This document shows positions 1 to 8,064 of a stretch of DNA of 48,348 nucleotides, piece after piece. Origin of the DNA: Gemmatimonadota bacterium (GTDB taxonomy: Bacteria > Gemmatimonadota > Gemmatimonadetes > Gemmatimonadales > Gemmatimonadaceae); contig QHUA01000135.1 in NCBI GenBank assembly GCA_003221805.1, forward strand, positions 1 through 48,348, written 5' to 3'. A model generated the notes under the pieces. It saw only the letters and a program-made list of their open reading frames with translations. It ran no database searches and had not been told where the DNA came from. Position 1 is the stretch's first letter; each line of letters starts with the position of its first letter. The position numbers and the translations under genes are program-made.

Positions 1-138
1 CTCTTTCGGAAATTTTCCCTTTATGTAGCAGTCGCCGATGATGGGCAGGACTTTTTCATCGACGAATCTGTGGACGGTGTCACGGACGGCGCGCTCTTCC
101 TCGGAGAGGACGCTGTCGATGTTGTAGAAGTCGGTCAT
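1..138 (-). CDS. Acyl-CoA dehydrogenase, N-terminal fragment (cut by window edge)
   Basis: Forty-six codons run from an ATG at 138 to the window edge without a stop. The peptide begins MTDFYNIDSVLSEEERAVRD and continues with a helix containing DTVHRFVDEKVLP. This spacing of an LSEEE-type stretch followed by VRDT and a helix ending in EKVLP is typical of the first helices of acyl-CoA dehydrogenases, and it is closest to the glutaryl-CoA dehydrogenase branch. The family are FAD flavoenzymes that oxidise acyl-CoA thioesters and pass electrons to ETF. Only the N-terminus is visible, so substrate specificity cannot be judged. No active-site residue lies in this part. Confidence 0.72.
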   Translation of the reverse strand, partial: MTDFYNIDSVLSEEERAVRDTVHRFVDEKVLPIIGDCYIKGKFPKE

Positions 139-186
139 CGCTGAAAGTTAGCGGAGAAGTGCGGACTGCGGAGCTTTTGGTCGGTT

Positions 187-402
187 CTACTCGCGCCTAA
201 CCGTAACGCGTTCCGGGGTGCGAGTAGCGCGGTTCCCGGTTGCCGGTAAACTGCGGTGCGAACCTTTCTGCCCGCCGTCTACGGTAGAATCAACTGCTGT
301 TGCCTCTTCCATCACGCGAGTAGGACGGTCTTGCGGTAGTCACCGGGAACCGGGAACCGTGCTACCGGTACCCCGCAACCCGTTACGGTTAGATGCGAGT
401 AG
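187..402. repeat. Long imperfect inverted repeat with 7-bp units
   Basis: The gene-free stretch between the acyl-CoA dehydrogenase and the SprT-like gene is one large hairpin. The left arm (187 to about 252) starts CTACTCGCGCCTAACCGTAA and the right arm (about 337 to 402) is its near reverse complement, ending GGTTAGATGCGAGTAG. I estimate roughly 85 percent matches over about 66 bp, with an internal region of about 85 bp. Both arms contain 7-bp units, for example CGGTTCC and CGGTTGC on the left and two consecutive CGGGAAC units at 344-357 on the right. The right arm ends 14 bp from the SprT stop codon. No T-run follows, so it is not a standard terminator. Confidence 0.75.
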
Positions 403-416
403 AGGCCTAGCTGCTG

Positions 417-1106
417 CTATGCGACCGCTCGGCACGCCATCGGAGTTATCCCAACCGCCCGTGCCTTCGCCCGAAAACTCGCCCCGTGATCGACGACCAG
501 CCCCTGCTCGTCCTGCCACTGGTGCACCATCTCGTGCAGCAGTGTGTGCACCGCTTCTGCCCACCCGTCGCGCCTGATATGGCGCCGGCTCAGCACGATC
601 TCTGGTTCACAACCCTCGCTCGCCGGACTGTAGTGCCCGAGCCTGCTTTTCATGCGGCGAGAGGTGCGGATCGGAATCTCGCGCAGCACGGCGTCGAACC
701 GCTCTTCGTTGTACGCTTTGTGGAGCCGCGTCAGCTCGCGAATGAGCGGAATGTCGGCGGGATGGGTGCGCTCCGGTGCACGTTTCCTTCGCGGGGCGTT
801 AGCGGCACGAGCGACCGGGAATTCCAGGATCGTCCGTCGCGCCTCGTTGCGGATGACGCGCGTCCGCCCGTGCACGAACCTGATGATCGCCTTCCAGACC
901 TCTTCGTCAGCGTCGAGGAAGCTGTTGTGGATGCGCAGCTCACCGCCGCTGTAGCTGACGACGACGGTGCGATTGGTGGTTAGTCGGACCCGATATTGCG
1001 AGCCCAGGCCTAGCCGCTGCAGCCGCGCCCTCAGTTCCTCCGCGTTTTTTGGCGGCGGCTCGTCGAGCTCCAGCACCAGCTGGTCGCGATCACTCAGGCG
1101 CCACAT
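417..1106 (-). CDS. SprT-like zinc metalloprotease
   Basis: This 229-residue protein ends in a SprT-like domain. The zinc-binding HExxH motif is HEMVH (His191, Glu192, His195), followed about 12 residues later by His207 in VVDHGASF, the expected third ligand position. The N-terminal half (about 20-100) is a charged mixed alpha/beta region that I do not recognise. A basic linker (about 103-115, with RRKR) joins the two. SprT and Spartan family proteins are metal-dependent peptidases, some of which act on DNA-protein crosslinks; the role here is unknown. No signal peptide is visible, so it is probably cytoplasmic. The start overlaps the end of the metallophosphoesterase gene by 17 bp, which suggests co-transcription. 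Confidence 0.78.
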   Translation of the reverse strand: MWRLSDRDQLVLELDEPPPKNAEELRARLQRLGLGSQYRVRLTTNRTVVVSYSGGELRIHNSFLDADEEVWKAIIRFVHGRTRVIRNEARRTILEFPVARAANAPRRKRAPERTHPADIPLIRELTRLHKAYNEERFDAVLREIPIRTSRRMKSRLGHYSPASEGCEPEIVLSRRHIRRDGWAEAVHTLLHEMVHQWQDEQGLVVDHGASFRAKARAVGITPMACRAVA

Positions 1107-1950
1107 ACTCCGATCGTTTGAAGCACTTGTGCGGGCCGGTCACGAAAGTGCGCTGCTCCTTCGACCAGACGTGCGTCGTTACGTCGATGGTCTCGCGTCC
1201 GATGCTGATGACGTTGACTGAAGAAGGCCGCCCCCCGCGCGATCTGTTGGAGATCGTTCCCGCCGTCGAGATCACCGTCCCCTTACGGGTGTGCTCGATG
1301 TAATGAACCGACTCCTGATGGTCGTGCCCACAACACACTAAATCCGTGCCCATCTCGGCGAAAGCCCCGAGAATCTTGTGCGTATCCTTGAGCCCGTGCC
1401 GCTGCGACAGCTCGCCCCGCACCGGGTTGTGGTGCATCACGATCACACGTGCATCCCTTGGCGGTGACTTCTCGAAGAGCTCCTTCGCCTGGTCGAGCTG
1501 GTGTTTGTGGATGTCGCCGATGATGGAGATGTCGCGCAGGTTCCAGGTCAGCGTGCGGCGGGTAACGCCGTGGGCAGTGTTGATGCCGACGATCGTCGCG
1601 CCGGGTACGTGCAGCACCGGCTCGAGATTCTTGTCGATGAACTTGCGGTAATTCTCATAGACGTCCGGCTTGTGTCCAAAGCCGAGCGGGGCTCTCCACC
1701 ATGCGACATCGTGGTTGCCGGGGACGGTGATGACGCGACTGACCTTTTTCGCATCGCGAACGAAAACGGCGGCCCGCTGAAACTCGCCGGCCCGCGCGCG
1801 TTGGGTGAGATCGCCTGAAATCCCCACCACGTCGAACTTCCCATCGTGGATGATCCGCTCGATGGCTTCGATCTGCTCGGGAACCGCCGGCCAGCCGAAA
1901 TGAAGGTCGGAGACGTGGAAGATCGTCGTCACGCCATCCGTCCTCGGCAC
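1090..1950 (-). CDS. Calcineurin-like metallophosphoesterase
   Basis: All five blocks of the calcineurin-like phosphoesterase fold are present in order: DLH (Asp15, His17), GD in SGDLTQ (Asp47), GNHD (about 78-81), a His in MHHNP, and GHDH near the C-terminus. These ligands bind a dinuclear metal centre that hydrolyses phosphoesters. The length (286 aa) and the order resemble the Icc/CpdA-type branch, which includes 3',5'-cAMP phosphodiesterases, but substrate cannot be assigned from motifs alone. The start is a GTG at 1950; a second in-frame GTG six codons later is possible. It sits 10 bp downstream of the lipoprotein gene and overlaps the SprT-like gene, so three minus-strand genes form a probable operon. 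Confidence 0.85.
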   Translation of the reverse strand: MPRTDGVTTIFHVSDLHFGWPAVPEQIEAIERIIHDGKFDVVGISGDLTQRARAGEFQRAAVFVRDAKKVSRVITVPGNHDVAWWRAPLGFGHKPDVYENYRKFIDKNLEPVLHVPGATIVGINTAHGVTRRTLTWNLRDISIIGDIHKHQLDQAKELFEKSPPRDARVIVMHHNPVRGELSQRHGLKDTHKILGAFAEMGTDLVCCGHDHQESVHYIEHTRKGTVISTAGTISNRSRGGRPSSVNVISIGRETIDVTTHVWSKEQRTFVTGPHKCFKRSEYVAPE

Positions 1951-1960
1951 GCCGATAGAG

Positions 1961-2593
1961 TCAGGGCGCGACGACGAGATCCGCGAAATGTGTCGCGACG
2001 CTGGCGGTGAGAGCTGGCGAGACAGTTTTCATCGGATCGCTCGACACCTCACCCACCCACTTGATCAGAGCCATGCGCGAATCAATCATCACTACGCGCA
2101 AAGTCGCAACGCCCATACCAGCGCGATTCTCAAACCGAAGCTCGATCGGCAGTACGGCGTAGCGTTGCCCCTTGAGGCCGACCAGTCCGCGGACCTGGGA
2201 CGCCAGTGGATCTCGGACCGTCGTCTCGTCGAGCACACGACCGCGCAACCATTCTGCTGACAGCGAGTGCGCGTCACGCATGATGATGCTGTTGATTTTG
2301 GAAGCTCGTGCGATTTCACGCCCGAAAGTCCATGTCTGGCCGAGCCCCCGAGCGGTGAGCGCCGCCTCGATCTGGTCATCCATCGTGGTGAGAAATCCTG
2401 CGCGATCGCGAACCTGCTGCCCCCAACCGAGTGAGTCTGTCCAGGAAAGATATTGGACGGGTAACACCACGATCTCCTGCCCCGCCAACCTTTCGAGCGG
2501 ACGGAGTGCAACAGGCTGATTGCCGGTTTCGGGGGGCTTCGACGCGCATGCGAGCGACAGCGCGACGAGCAGAACGAGAGCGGGAGCTTTCAC
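1961..2593 (-). CDS. Hypothetical lipoprotein
   Basis: The product has a lipoprotein signal: a Lys near the start, then a hydrophobic stretch ending LVALSLAC, where the Cys would be lipidated. The mature part (about 190 aa) is soluble and unlike any family I can name. I chose the GTG at 2593 because AGAGG lies just upstream and it gives a compact signal peptide. An ATG at 2629 is in frame and would add 12 residues. It is the first gene of the minus-strand group with the phosphoesterase and SprT-like genes, and it diverges from cstA with 90 bp between the starts. Confidence 0.7.
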   Translation of the reverse strand: MKAPALVLLVALSLACASKPPETGNQPVALRPLERLAGQEIVVLPVQYLSWTDSLGWGQQVRDRAGFLTTMDDQIEAALTARGLGQTWTFGREIARASKINSIIMRDAHSLSAEWLRGRVLDETTVRDPLASQVRGLVGLKGQRYAVLPIELRFENRAGMGVATLRVVMIDSRMALIKWVGEVSSDPMKTVSPALTASVATHFADLVVAP

Positions 2594-2683
2594 GTACCTC
2601 TGAACCGAAGATCCTTCACGTAGATGCATAGTTGCGGCGTAAGTTAACCGATACTCAATTTCATCGCATACGTTGAATCACTG

Positions 2684-4747
2684 ATGCGAAGGCTGCTCAC
2701 CACCCTCATCTGGACCGCCGTCGCCGCCCTCGGAGCGGCGAGTTTTGGCTGGCTGGCGTTGTCACGCGGTGAAACTGTGAATGCAGCGTGGTTGCTGGTC
2801 GCCGCGCTGTGTACGTACGCCATCGCATACCGGTTCTACAGCAAGTTCATCGCGAGCAACGTGTTCGCGCTCAACGCCGCTCGGCCGACGCCATCGGTGC
2901 GGCTCAACGACGGGCGCGACTTCTCGCCGACAAATCGTTGGGTGGTTTTCGGTCACCACTTCGCCGCGATTGCGGGGCCCGGTCCGCTGGTCGGGCCAAC
3001 GCTGGCGGCGCAATTCGGTTTTCTCCCGGGAGCTCTCTGGATCATCGTCGGTGTCGCGCTTGGCGGCGCCGTGCAGGATTTCGTGATCCTCTGCTCGTCC
3101 ATTCGTCGCGACGGTAAATCGCTCGGTCAGATGGCGAAGGAAGAAATCGGTCCGGTGGCTGGGTACACGGCTCTCGTCGCGGTGATGGGAATAATGATCG
3201 TGCTCATCGCGGTGCTGGCGCTGGTAGTGGTCAACGCGCTCAAGGCTTCTCCGTGGGGAGTGGTGACGCTGGGACTGACGATCCCGACGGCGTTGATAAT
3301 GGGCGTCTACCTGCGCTGGATTCGACCGCATCGGGTGCTCGAGGCAAGCGCCATCGGCATCGCGCTGTTGATGTTTTCGCTGTTCGCCGGTCGATGGGTG
3401 GCGGAGAACCCGGCGCTGGCACCGACCTTCACGCTGACGGGTCGCACCCTAGCCTTGCTCATCATGGCGTACAGTTTCTTCGCCTCGGTGCTTCCCGTCT
3501 GGCTGTTGCTGGCGCCACGCGACTATCTATCCGCCTTCGTGAAGATCGGCGTGGTGCTGGCCCTGGCGCTGGGAATCATCATCGTGCTGCCGCCGCTGCA
3601 AATGCCGGCGTTGACGCAATTCACGGACGGAACGGGGCCGGTTTTCGCCGGGAAAATCTTCCCCTTCGCGTTTATCACGATCGCCTGCGGCTCGATCAGC
3701 GGCTTCCATGCACTGATTGCGTCCGGCACGACGCCCAAGCTGATCGCCAATGAGGCGGATGCGAGATTGGTCGGCTACGGCGGGATGCTGACTGAATCGC
3801 TGGTCGCGGTGATGGCGCTGATCGCGGCGTGCGTGCTGACGCCGGGTGTCTATTTCGCCATCAACGCGCCGGCGAGCGCGATCGGGGCAACGGCGGCAAG
3901 CGCTGCCGAAGCGGTGCGTCACTGGGGATTCACGCTCGACCCCGTGCAGATGCAGACGCTGGCGCAGGATGTCGGCGAGAAGACTCTGCTCTCACGCACT
4001 GGTGGCGCGCCGAGCCTGGCGGTTGGGATGGCGCACTTGTTCTCGCGGGTACTGGGTGGCTCGACGGCGATGGCCCTCTGGTACCACTTCGCCATCATGT
4101 TCGAGGCGTTGTTCATTCTCACGACTGTCGATGCAGGAACTCGCGTAGGACGGTTCATGCTGCAGGATCTCTTGAAGCACGTGTGGGCGCCGATCGGCCG
4201 GGTGTCGTGGTATCCGGCGGTGGTGATGGCGAGCGGCACTGTGGTGGCGATGTGGGGCTGGTTCCTCTACCAGGGCGTGATGGATCCGTTGGGTGGGATC
4301 AACTCGCTGTGGCCGCTGTTCGGAATCTCGAACCAGTTATTGGCGGCGGTGGCGTTGTGCGTCGGCACGACGATCATCATCAAGATGGGAAAAGCCCGCT
4401 ACGCGTGGGTGACGATTCTGCCGCTGGCGTGGTTGGCGGCAGTAACGCTCACTGCCGGCTGGGAGAAAATCTTCTCCGCCGATCCCAAGCTCGGATTTCT
4501 CTCGCATGCACGGATGGTGGCCGACAAACTAGCAACGAGTGCGCTGCCGGCGGGTGTGCAAACGCTCGCTGATGCCAAGCGACTAATCCTCAACGATCAC
4601 ATCGATGCATTGGTCGCGGCGTTCTTCCTGATATCGGTGCTCGTAATTCTCGTGGCGTCGGCGCACGAGTGGTTCACTGTGTTGACGGGGCGTAAGGCCG
4701 CGCGCAGTAGCGAAGTTCCGTTCGAGCCGGCGACCAAAGCAGCGTAA
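2684..4747 (+). CDS. cstA: Carbon starvation protein CstA, pyruvate/peptide transporter
   Basis: This 687-residue polytopic membrane protein has the CstA signature blocks: DGRDFSPTNRWVVFGHHFAAIAG followed by GPGPLVGP (residues about 76-105), GGAVQDF, and the later SISGFHALIASGTTPK and TVDAGTRVGRFMLQ regions. The length matches the family (about 700 aa). Family members in enterobacteria import pyruvate and have been linked to peptide use during carbon starvation. No strong Shine-Dalgarno sequence precedes the ATG. The small YbdD/YjiX partner that normally sits immediately downstream is absent here and is instead found at 11456-11650 behind an S9 peptidase. Confidence 0.95.
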   Translation: MRRLLTTLIWTAVAALGAASFGWLALSRGETVNAAWLLVAALCTYAIAYRFYSKFIASNVFALNAARPTPSVRLNDGRDFSPTNRWVVFGHHFAAIAGPGPLVGPTLAAQFGFLPGALWIIVGVALGGAVQDFVILCSSIRRDGKSLGQMAKEEIGPVAGYTALVAVMGIMIVLIAVLALVVVNALKASPWGVVTLGLTIPTALIMGVYLRWIRPHRVLEASAIGIALLMFSLFAGRWVAENPALAPTFTLTGRTLALLIMAYSFFASVLPVWLLLAPRDYLSAFVKIGVVLALALGIIIVLPPLQMPALTQFTDGTGPVFAGKIFPFAFITIACGSISGFHALIASGTTPKLIANEADARLVGYGGMLTESLVAVMALIAACVLTPGVYFAINAPASAIGATAASAAEAVRHWGFTLDPVQMQTLAQDVGEKTLLSRTGGAPSLAVGMAHLFSRVLGGSTAMALWYHFAIMFEALFILTTVDAGTRVGRFMLQDLLKHVWAPIGRVSWYPAVVMASGTVVAMWGWFLYQGVMDPLGGINSLWPLFGISNQLLAAVALCVGTTIIIKMGKARYAWVTILPLAWLAAVTLTAGWEKIFSADPKLGFLSHARMVADKLATSALPAGVQTLADAKRLILNDHIDALVAAFFLISVLVILVASAHEWFTVLTGRKAARSSEVPFEPATKAA

Positions 4748-4776
4748 TCGCTCAACCTGGCGTTGCTGGTGAAGTT

Positions 4777-4967
4777 CTAACAGTCTGGCCGCTGATCGCG
4801 CGATGCAGCGTGCGGCCGAAGTGAGAACGATCCTGCCGCAGTACCGCGGGCTGATTGTGCCGTCCAAACTCCGTCGATCCCAGCGACATCGTGGCGCCCA
4901 AGCAATACGATCCGCTCACTGCTGCCGGGGTTCAGCACGATCGTAACTGAATCCGGTAACTGGCCAC
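4777..4967 (-). pseudogene. Out-of-frame C-terminal continuation of the small lipoprotein
   Basis: Immediately downstream of the stop of the 4968-5267 gene another minus-strand frame stays open to a stop at 4777 and encodes a plausible beta-rich domain end, with LPDSVTIVLNPGSSERIVLL, GVWTAQSARGTAAGSF and LRPHA. It has no convincing start of its own. The open frame extends back to a GTG near 5004, overlapping the upstream gene. Its secretory-protein look and its position suggest it is the C-terminal half of the same lipoprotein after a frame change. A sequencing or assembly indel would produce the same picture. Confidence 0.45.
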
Positions 4968-5267
4968 TTAAGGCTGCACGAGAATCGCGCGGCTCGCTGG
5001 CCACCGCACGTAGACGCCGACGCTGGGAACACCTTCTGTGTCAGATCCGCTCACGCGATGGTTCTCGACGAACCCGATCGTGCCGCAAATTTTCCGGGCC
5101 GCAGGCTGACTCAAGCCGAGCGGATACGGATGCGTAAGGGAGAGTCGAGCGTCCCACACGCCGACCAAACTCTGAGCGGCAACTGAATCCGCAGCCGCTT
5201 GGGTTTCACGCTGCACTCCACTGCAAGCAAGCGCTGCGGATAGCAACACTACGACGCGCGGGATCAT
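4968..5267 (-). CDS. Small hypothetical lipoprotein, probably truncated by a frameshift
   Basis: The start ATG at 5267 overlaps the stop of the upstream KimA-like gene (ATGA), so the two are translationally coupled. The 99-residue product begins MIPRVVVLLSAALAC, a clear lipoprotein signal with lipobox SALAC. The mature part contains GVWDARLSLTHPYPLGL and ICGTIGFVENHRV, beta-strand-like. The reading frame ends abruptly at 4968 while another frame continues with similar character to 4777. I therefore think the intact protein would be about 160 residues. Function unknown. Confidence 0.6.
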   Translation of the reverse strand: MIPRVVVLLSAALACSGVQRETQAAADSVAAQSLVGVWDARLSLTHPYPLGLSQPAARKICGTIGFVENHRVSGSDTEGVPSVGVYVRWPASRAILVQP

Positions 5268-7246
5268 GCGGCCACGACCTTCTCCGGCGCCGGTTCCGCT
5301 TCGGTAACAGCCGCTGCGGGGGCAGGAGGCTCGTCGTCCAGTTGATCGTCGTGCTCGAACAGATCCCGCAGCCGATACGCGTGGCCGAGGAGAAAAGGCA
5401 CTGTCGTCACTACGATGTTCGGTTTGAAGAGAAACGCCGTTCTGATGTAGAACGCAGTCTTGTTGTGAAGCAGATGCTCCCACCAACGCTTGGGAACGAT
5501 CTCGGGCACCACCACCGTCACCAGCTCGCCCGGCATCACCAGCCGCAGACTATCCACATATTCGACGAGCGGTCGCAGCACTGAGCGGTAAGGTGAAGGA
5601 ATGACCACCAGCGGAATACCGATGTCCCACTCGTCCCAGTCTGACTGCATTTTCGCGGTCGCGCGCTTATCGACCTCGATGTAGACCGCCACGACTTCGT
5701 CGGAGATGGTGGTCGCGTAGACGAGCGCGCCCGACGTTGCCTTCGTAATCCCGTTCACCGGCACCACCACCGAGTGATGCAACGGCGCGATCGGACTCTG
5801 CCCCTTGAACTCGACCTCGGCGGCGAACTGCACGTAGTGGCGATGGATCTTGACCAGAAGCGCGATGATCAGCGGAATGATGAGAACGACGATCCACGCG
5901 CCCTCGATGAACTTCGTCACCACCTGGATCACTGAGACGACGCCCGTTGCTACCGCGCCGATTCCGTTCAGCGCTGCCTTCCATCTCCAGCCCGGCGCAC
6001 GCGAGCGTAGCCAGTGCATCACCATCCCGGCTTGAGATAGTGTGAAGCAGATGAAAACGCCGACGGCGTACAACGGGATCAGAGCATTGGTCTGCCCATG
6101 GAAAATCGAGACGATGACGCCGGCGATGAGACCGAGCGCGATGATTCCGTTCGAGAACGCCAGTCGATCGCCCCGCGCGGCCAATTGCCTCGGCATGTAG
6201 CCATCGTTGGCAAGAATTCCGGACAGTCGCGGGAAATCCGCGAACGCAGTATTCGCGGCGAGCACCAGGATTGCGAACGTGCTGTACTGGAACACGTAGT
6301 AGAGGGCGCCACGACCAAAGATGTGATCGGCCAGCTGCGACAAAACCGTATCGGTTGTCGTCGGCATCACTCCATAGTGTCGCGCCAGCAGGCTGGTGCC
6401 GAGAAAGAAGGCGGCGAGAATCGTGACCATCCATCCAAGCGTGGTTGCCGCATTCTTTTGCGCCGGCTGCTTGAACGCCATCACGCCGTTGGAGATTGCT
6501 TCGGTCCCCGTCATCGCGGCGCAGCCTTCGGCAAATCCACGAATGAGGAGATATGCCAGCGCAAAACCGACGGGAATGCTCGCCAGCCCATGCTGATGGA
6601 GCGAAACGGTATCGACTTTGACAACGCCGCTGACATCCGCCGGGCCCGCGCCGAGAAAAGAGCGGTAGGCTCCATACCCGATCAACGCCAGCATCATCAG
6701 CACGAACACGTAGGTCGGGACGCTGAACGCGAGGCCCGATTCGCGAACTCCGCGCAGATTTACGATAGCGAGGACCGCGATCGAGAGGACGCAGAGCAGA
6801 ACGGTATGGGGAATCAGGTTGTGATACGCAGACGTGATGGCAGCGATTCCACCGGCGATCGACACCGCCACTGTCATGATGTAATCGGTCAACAACGCAG
6901 CGGCCGCGACCAGCCCCGCACCAGTGCCGAGGTTTTCCTTGGCGACGGTGTAGGACCCCCCACCGTTGGGGTAGGCAAAGATCGTTTGCCGATACGAGAG
7001 TCCGACCAGCACCAGCAGGCCGACGATGACTCCCGATATCGGCACCGCGTACCGGACTGCCGCGGCGGTCCCCAAAACGGCGAGGACGATCAGAATCTGA
7101 TCCGTCGCATAGGCTACAGAGGAGATCGCGTCGGATGAGAGGACTGCTAGCGCTGTTTTCTTGTTAAGCCGCTCGTGCTCGAGCCGTTCGCTGGGGAGAG
7201 GCCTGCCGAAAAGGAGGGACTTCAACCGTTTATAAGCCTTTGCCAT
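5264..7246 (-). CDS. kimA: KimA-type potassium importer (APC superfamily)
   Basis: The 660-residue protein strongly resembles Bacillus subtilis KimA (formerly YdaO) over its whole length. Matching blocks include ALAVLSSDAISSVAYATDQI, LSYRQTIFAYPNGGGSY followed by TVAKENLG, GLVAAAALLTDYIMTVAVS, GTEAISNGV, and RGDRLAFSNGIIALG with LIPLYAVGVFICFTLSQAGM. About 12 membrane segments are followed by a cytoplasmic domain (about 480-625), which in KimA forms the dimer interface, and an acidic proline-rich tail. KimA is a high-affinity proton-coupled K+ importer. It is divergent from a KdpE/KdpD-like pair and coupled to a small lipoprotein gene. The 107 bp upstream is too short and too unstructured for a ydaO-type c-di-AMP riboswitch. 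Confidence 0.88.
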   Translation of the reverse strand: MAKAYKRLKSLLFGRPLPSERLEHERLNKKTALAVLSSDAISSVAYATDQILIVLAVLGTAAAVRYAVPISGVIVGLLVLVGLSYRQTIFAYPNGGGSYTVAKENLGTGAGLVAAAALLTDYIMTVAVSIAGGIAAITSAYHNLIPHTVLLCVLSIAVLAIVNLRGVRESGLAFSVPTYVFVLMMLALIGYGAYRSFLGAGPADVSGVVKVDTVSLHQHGLASIPVGFALAYLLIRGFAEGCAAMTGTEAISNGVMAFKQPAQKNAATTLGWMVTILAAFFLGTSLLARHYGVMPTTTDTVLSQLADHIFGRGALYYVFQYSTFAILVLAANTAFADFPRLSGILANDGYMPRQLAARGDRLAFSNGIIALGLIAGVIVSIFHGQTNALIPLYAVGVFICFTLSQAGMVMHWLRSRAPGWRWKAALNGIGAVATGVVSVIQVVTKFIEGAWIVVLIIPLIIALLVKIHRHYVQFAAEVEFKGQSPIAPLHHSVVVPVNGITKATSGALVYATTISDEVVAVYIEVDKRATAKMQSDWDEWDIGIPLVVIPSPYRSVLRPLVEYVDSLRLVMPGELVTVVVPEIVPKRWWEHLLHNKTAFYIRTAFLFKPNIVVTTVPFLLGHAYRLRDLFEHDDQLDDEPPAPAAAVTEAEPAPEKVVAA

Positions 7247-7353
7247 AGCCTGTAAAGGTCATCCACCCCGGATCGCTTCCGTACAAAGATTTCACAAATG
7301 TCCGCCGGCTCGGCGGCGTAGTGCTCGGCTCCTCAGGATGCGATCATAAGAGG

Positions 7354-8064
7354 GTGTCCATTGAGACCGCTCTCATCATCGACGACGAGCCCCGCATCAG
7401 GGGCGTCGTTTCCAACGCGCTGGCGGATGACTTCGGCCGAGTTATCGAGGCGTCGACCGGGACCGAGGGCCTGCGACTCGCTGTCACCGAGCATCCGTCG
7501 CTGGTCGTGCTCGACCTCGGCTTGCCCGACACGAACGGCATCACCGTCTGCCAGGAGATCCGCAAATCTTCGGACGCGCTGATTCTCGTTCTTTCCGCGC
7601 GTCACGCCGATCGGGAGAAGGCCACACTGCTCGATGCCGGAGCCGATGACTACGTCACCAAACCGTTCAGCACGCTCGAGCTCAAGGCTCGGGTGAGGGC
7701 GCTGCAGCGTAGAGCGAGTGCGCCACGCTCCGTCGGCGGCAAAAGGATCCTCAACGGCGAGCTGAAGATGAATCTCGAGTCTCGCACTCTCACCAGGAAT
7801 GGCGAGCCGGTGCATCTGACGCCAACCGAGTGGGAGCTGCTGCGCGTTCTCATGGCGAACGCGGGCAAGACAATGACTCATCGCCAGCTCTTCGCTGCCG
7901 TCTGGTCAGGACGACAATTCGGCGACGCGCAGCAGTATCTGCGCGTCCACGTCGCCAACGTCAGGCGGAAAATTGAGTCGAATCCGCTCGATCCACGGTA
8001 CATCATCACCGAGCCCGGAGTAGGGTACCGCTTTACTCCGCCTGCAAACGGGCGTAAGGCGTGA
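7354..8064 (+). CDS. kdpE: KdpE-like OmpR-family response regulator
   Basis: A receiver domain (about 1-120) with acidic pocket DDE (Asp10, Asp11), phosphoacceptor Asp54 in LVVLDLGLPD, a Ser-Ala switch in LVLSARH, and Lys in DDYVTKPF is followed by an OmpR winged-helix domain (about 135-235, TPTEWELLRVLMANAGKTMT). ALIIDDEPRIR at the N-terminus and the GDAQQYLRVHVANVRRKIE block are characteristic of KdpE. I chose the GTG at 7354 because it gives the usual KdpE N-terminus; a GTG at 7321 is in frame. The stop overlaps the kinase start (GTGA). It probably controls the divergent potassium transporter, by analogy with KdpE control of kdpFABC; that target is an inference. Confidence 0.85.
   Translation: MSIETALIIDDEPRIRGVVSNALADDFGRVIEASTGTEGLRLAVTEHPSLVVLDLGLPDTNGITVCQEIRKSSDALILVLSARHADREKATLLDAGADDYVTKPFSTLELKARVRALQRRASAPRSVGGKRILNGELKMNLESRTLTRNGEPVHLTPTEWELLRVLMANAGKTMTHRQLFAAVWSGRQFGDAQQYLRVHVANVRRKIESNPLDPRYIITEPGVGYRFTPPANGRKA

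Noticed and set aside
3829-4572. Long open frame (247 codons) inside cstA on the same strand
   Set aside because: It lies wholly within a clear CstA coding region, is Arg/Gly-rich and has no family features; long shadow frames are expected at this GC content.
6098-7138. 346-codon open frame opposite the KimA gene
   Set aside because: Composition is highly charged and low in hydrophobics, as in antisense frames of membrane genes; the opposite strand matches KimA throughout.
7247-7353. c-di-AMP (ydaO) riboswitch upstream of kimA
   Set aside because: The gap is only 107 bp, is shared by two divergent genes, and shows none of the long conserved structure of that riboswitch.
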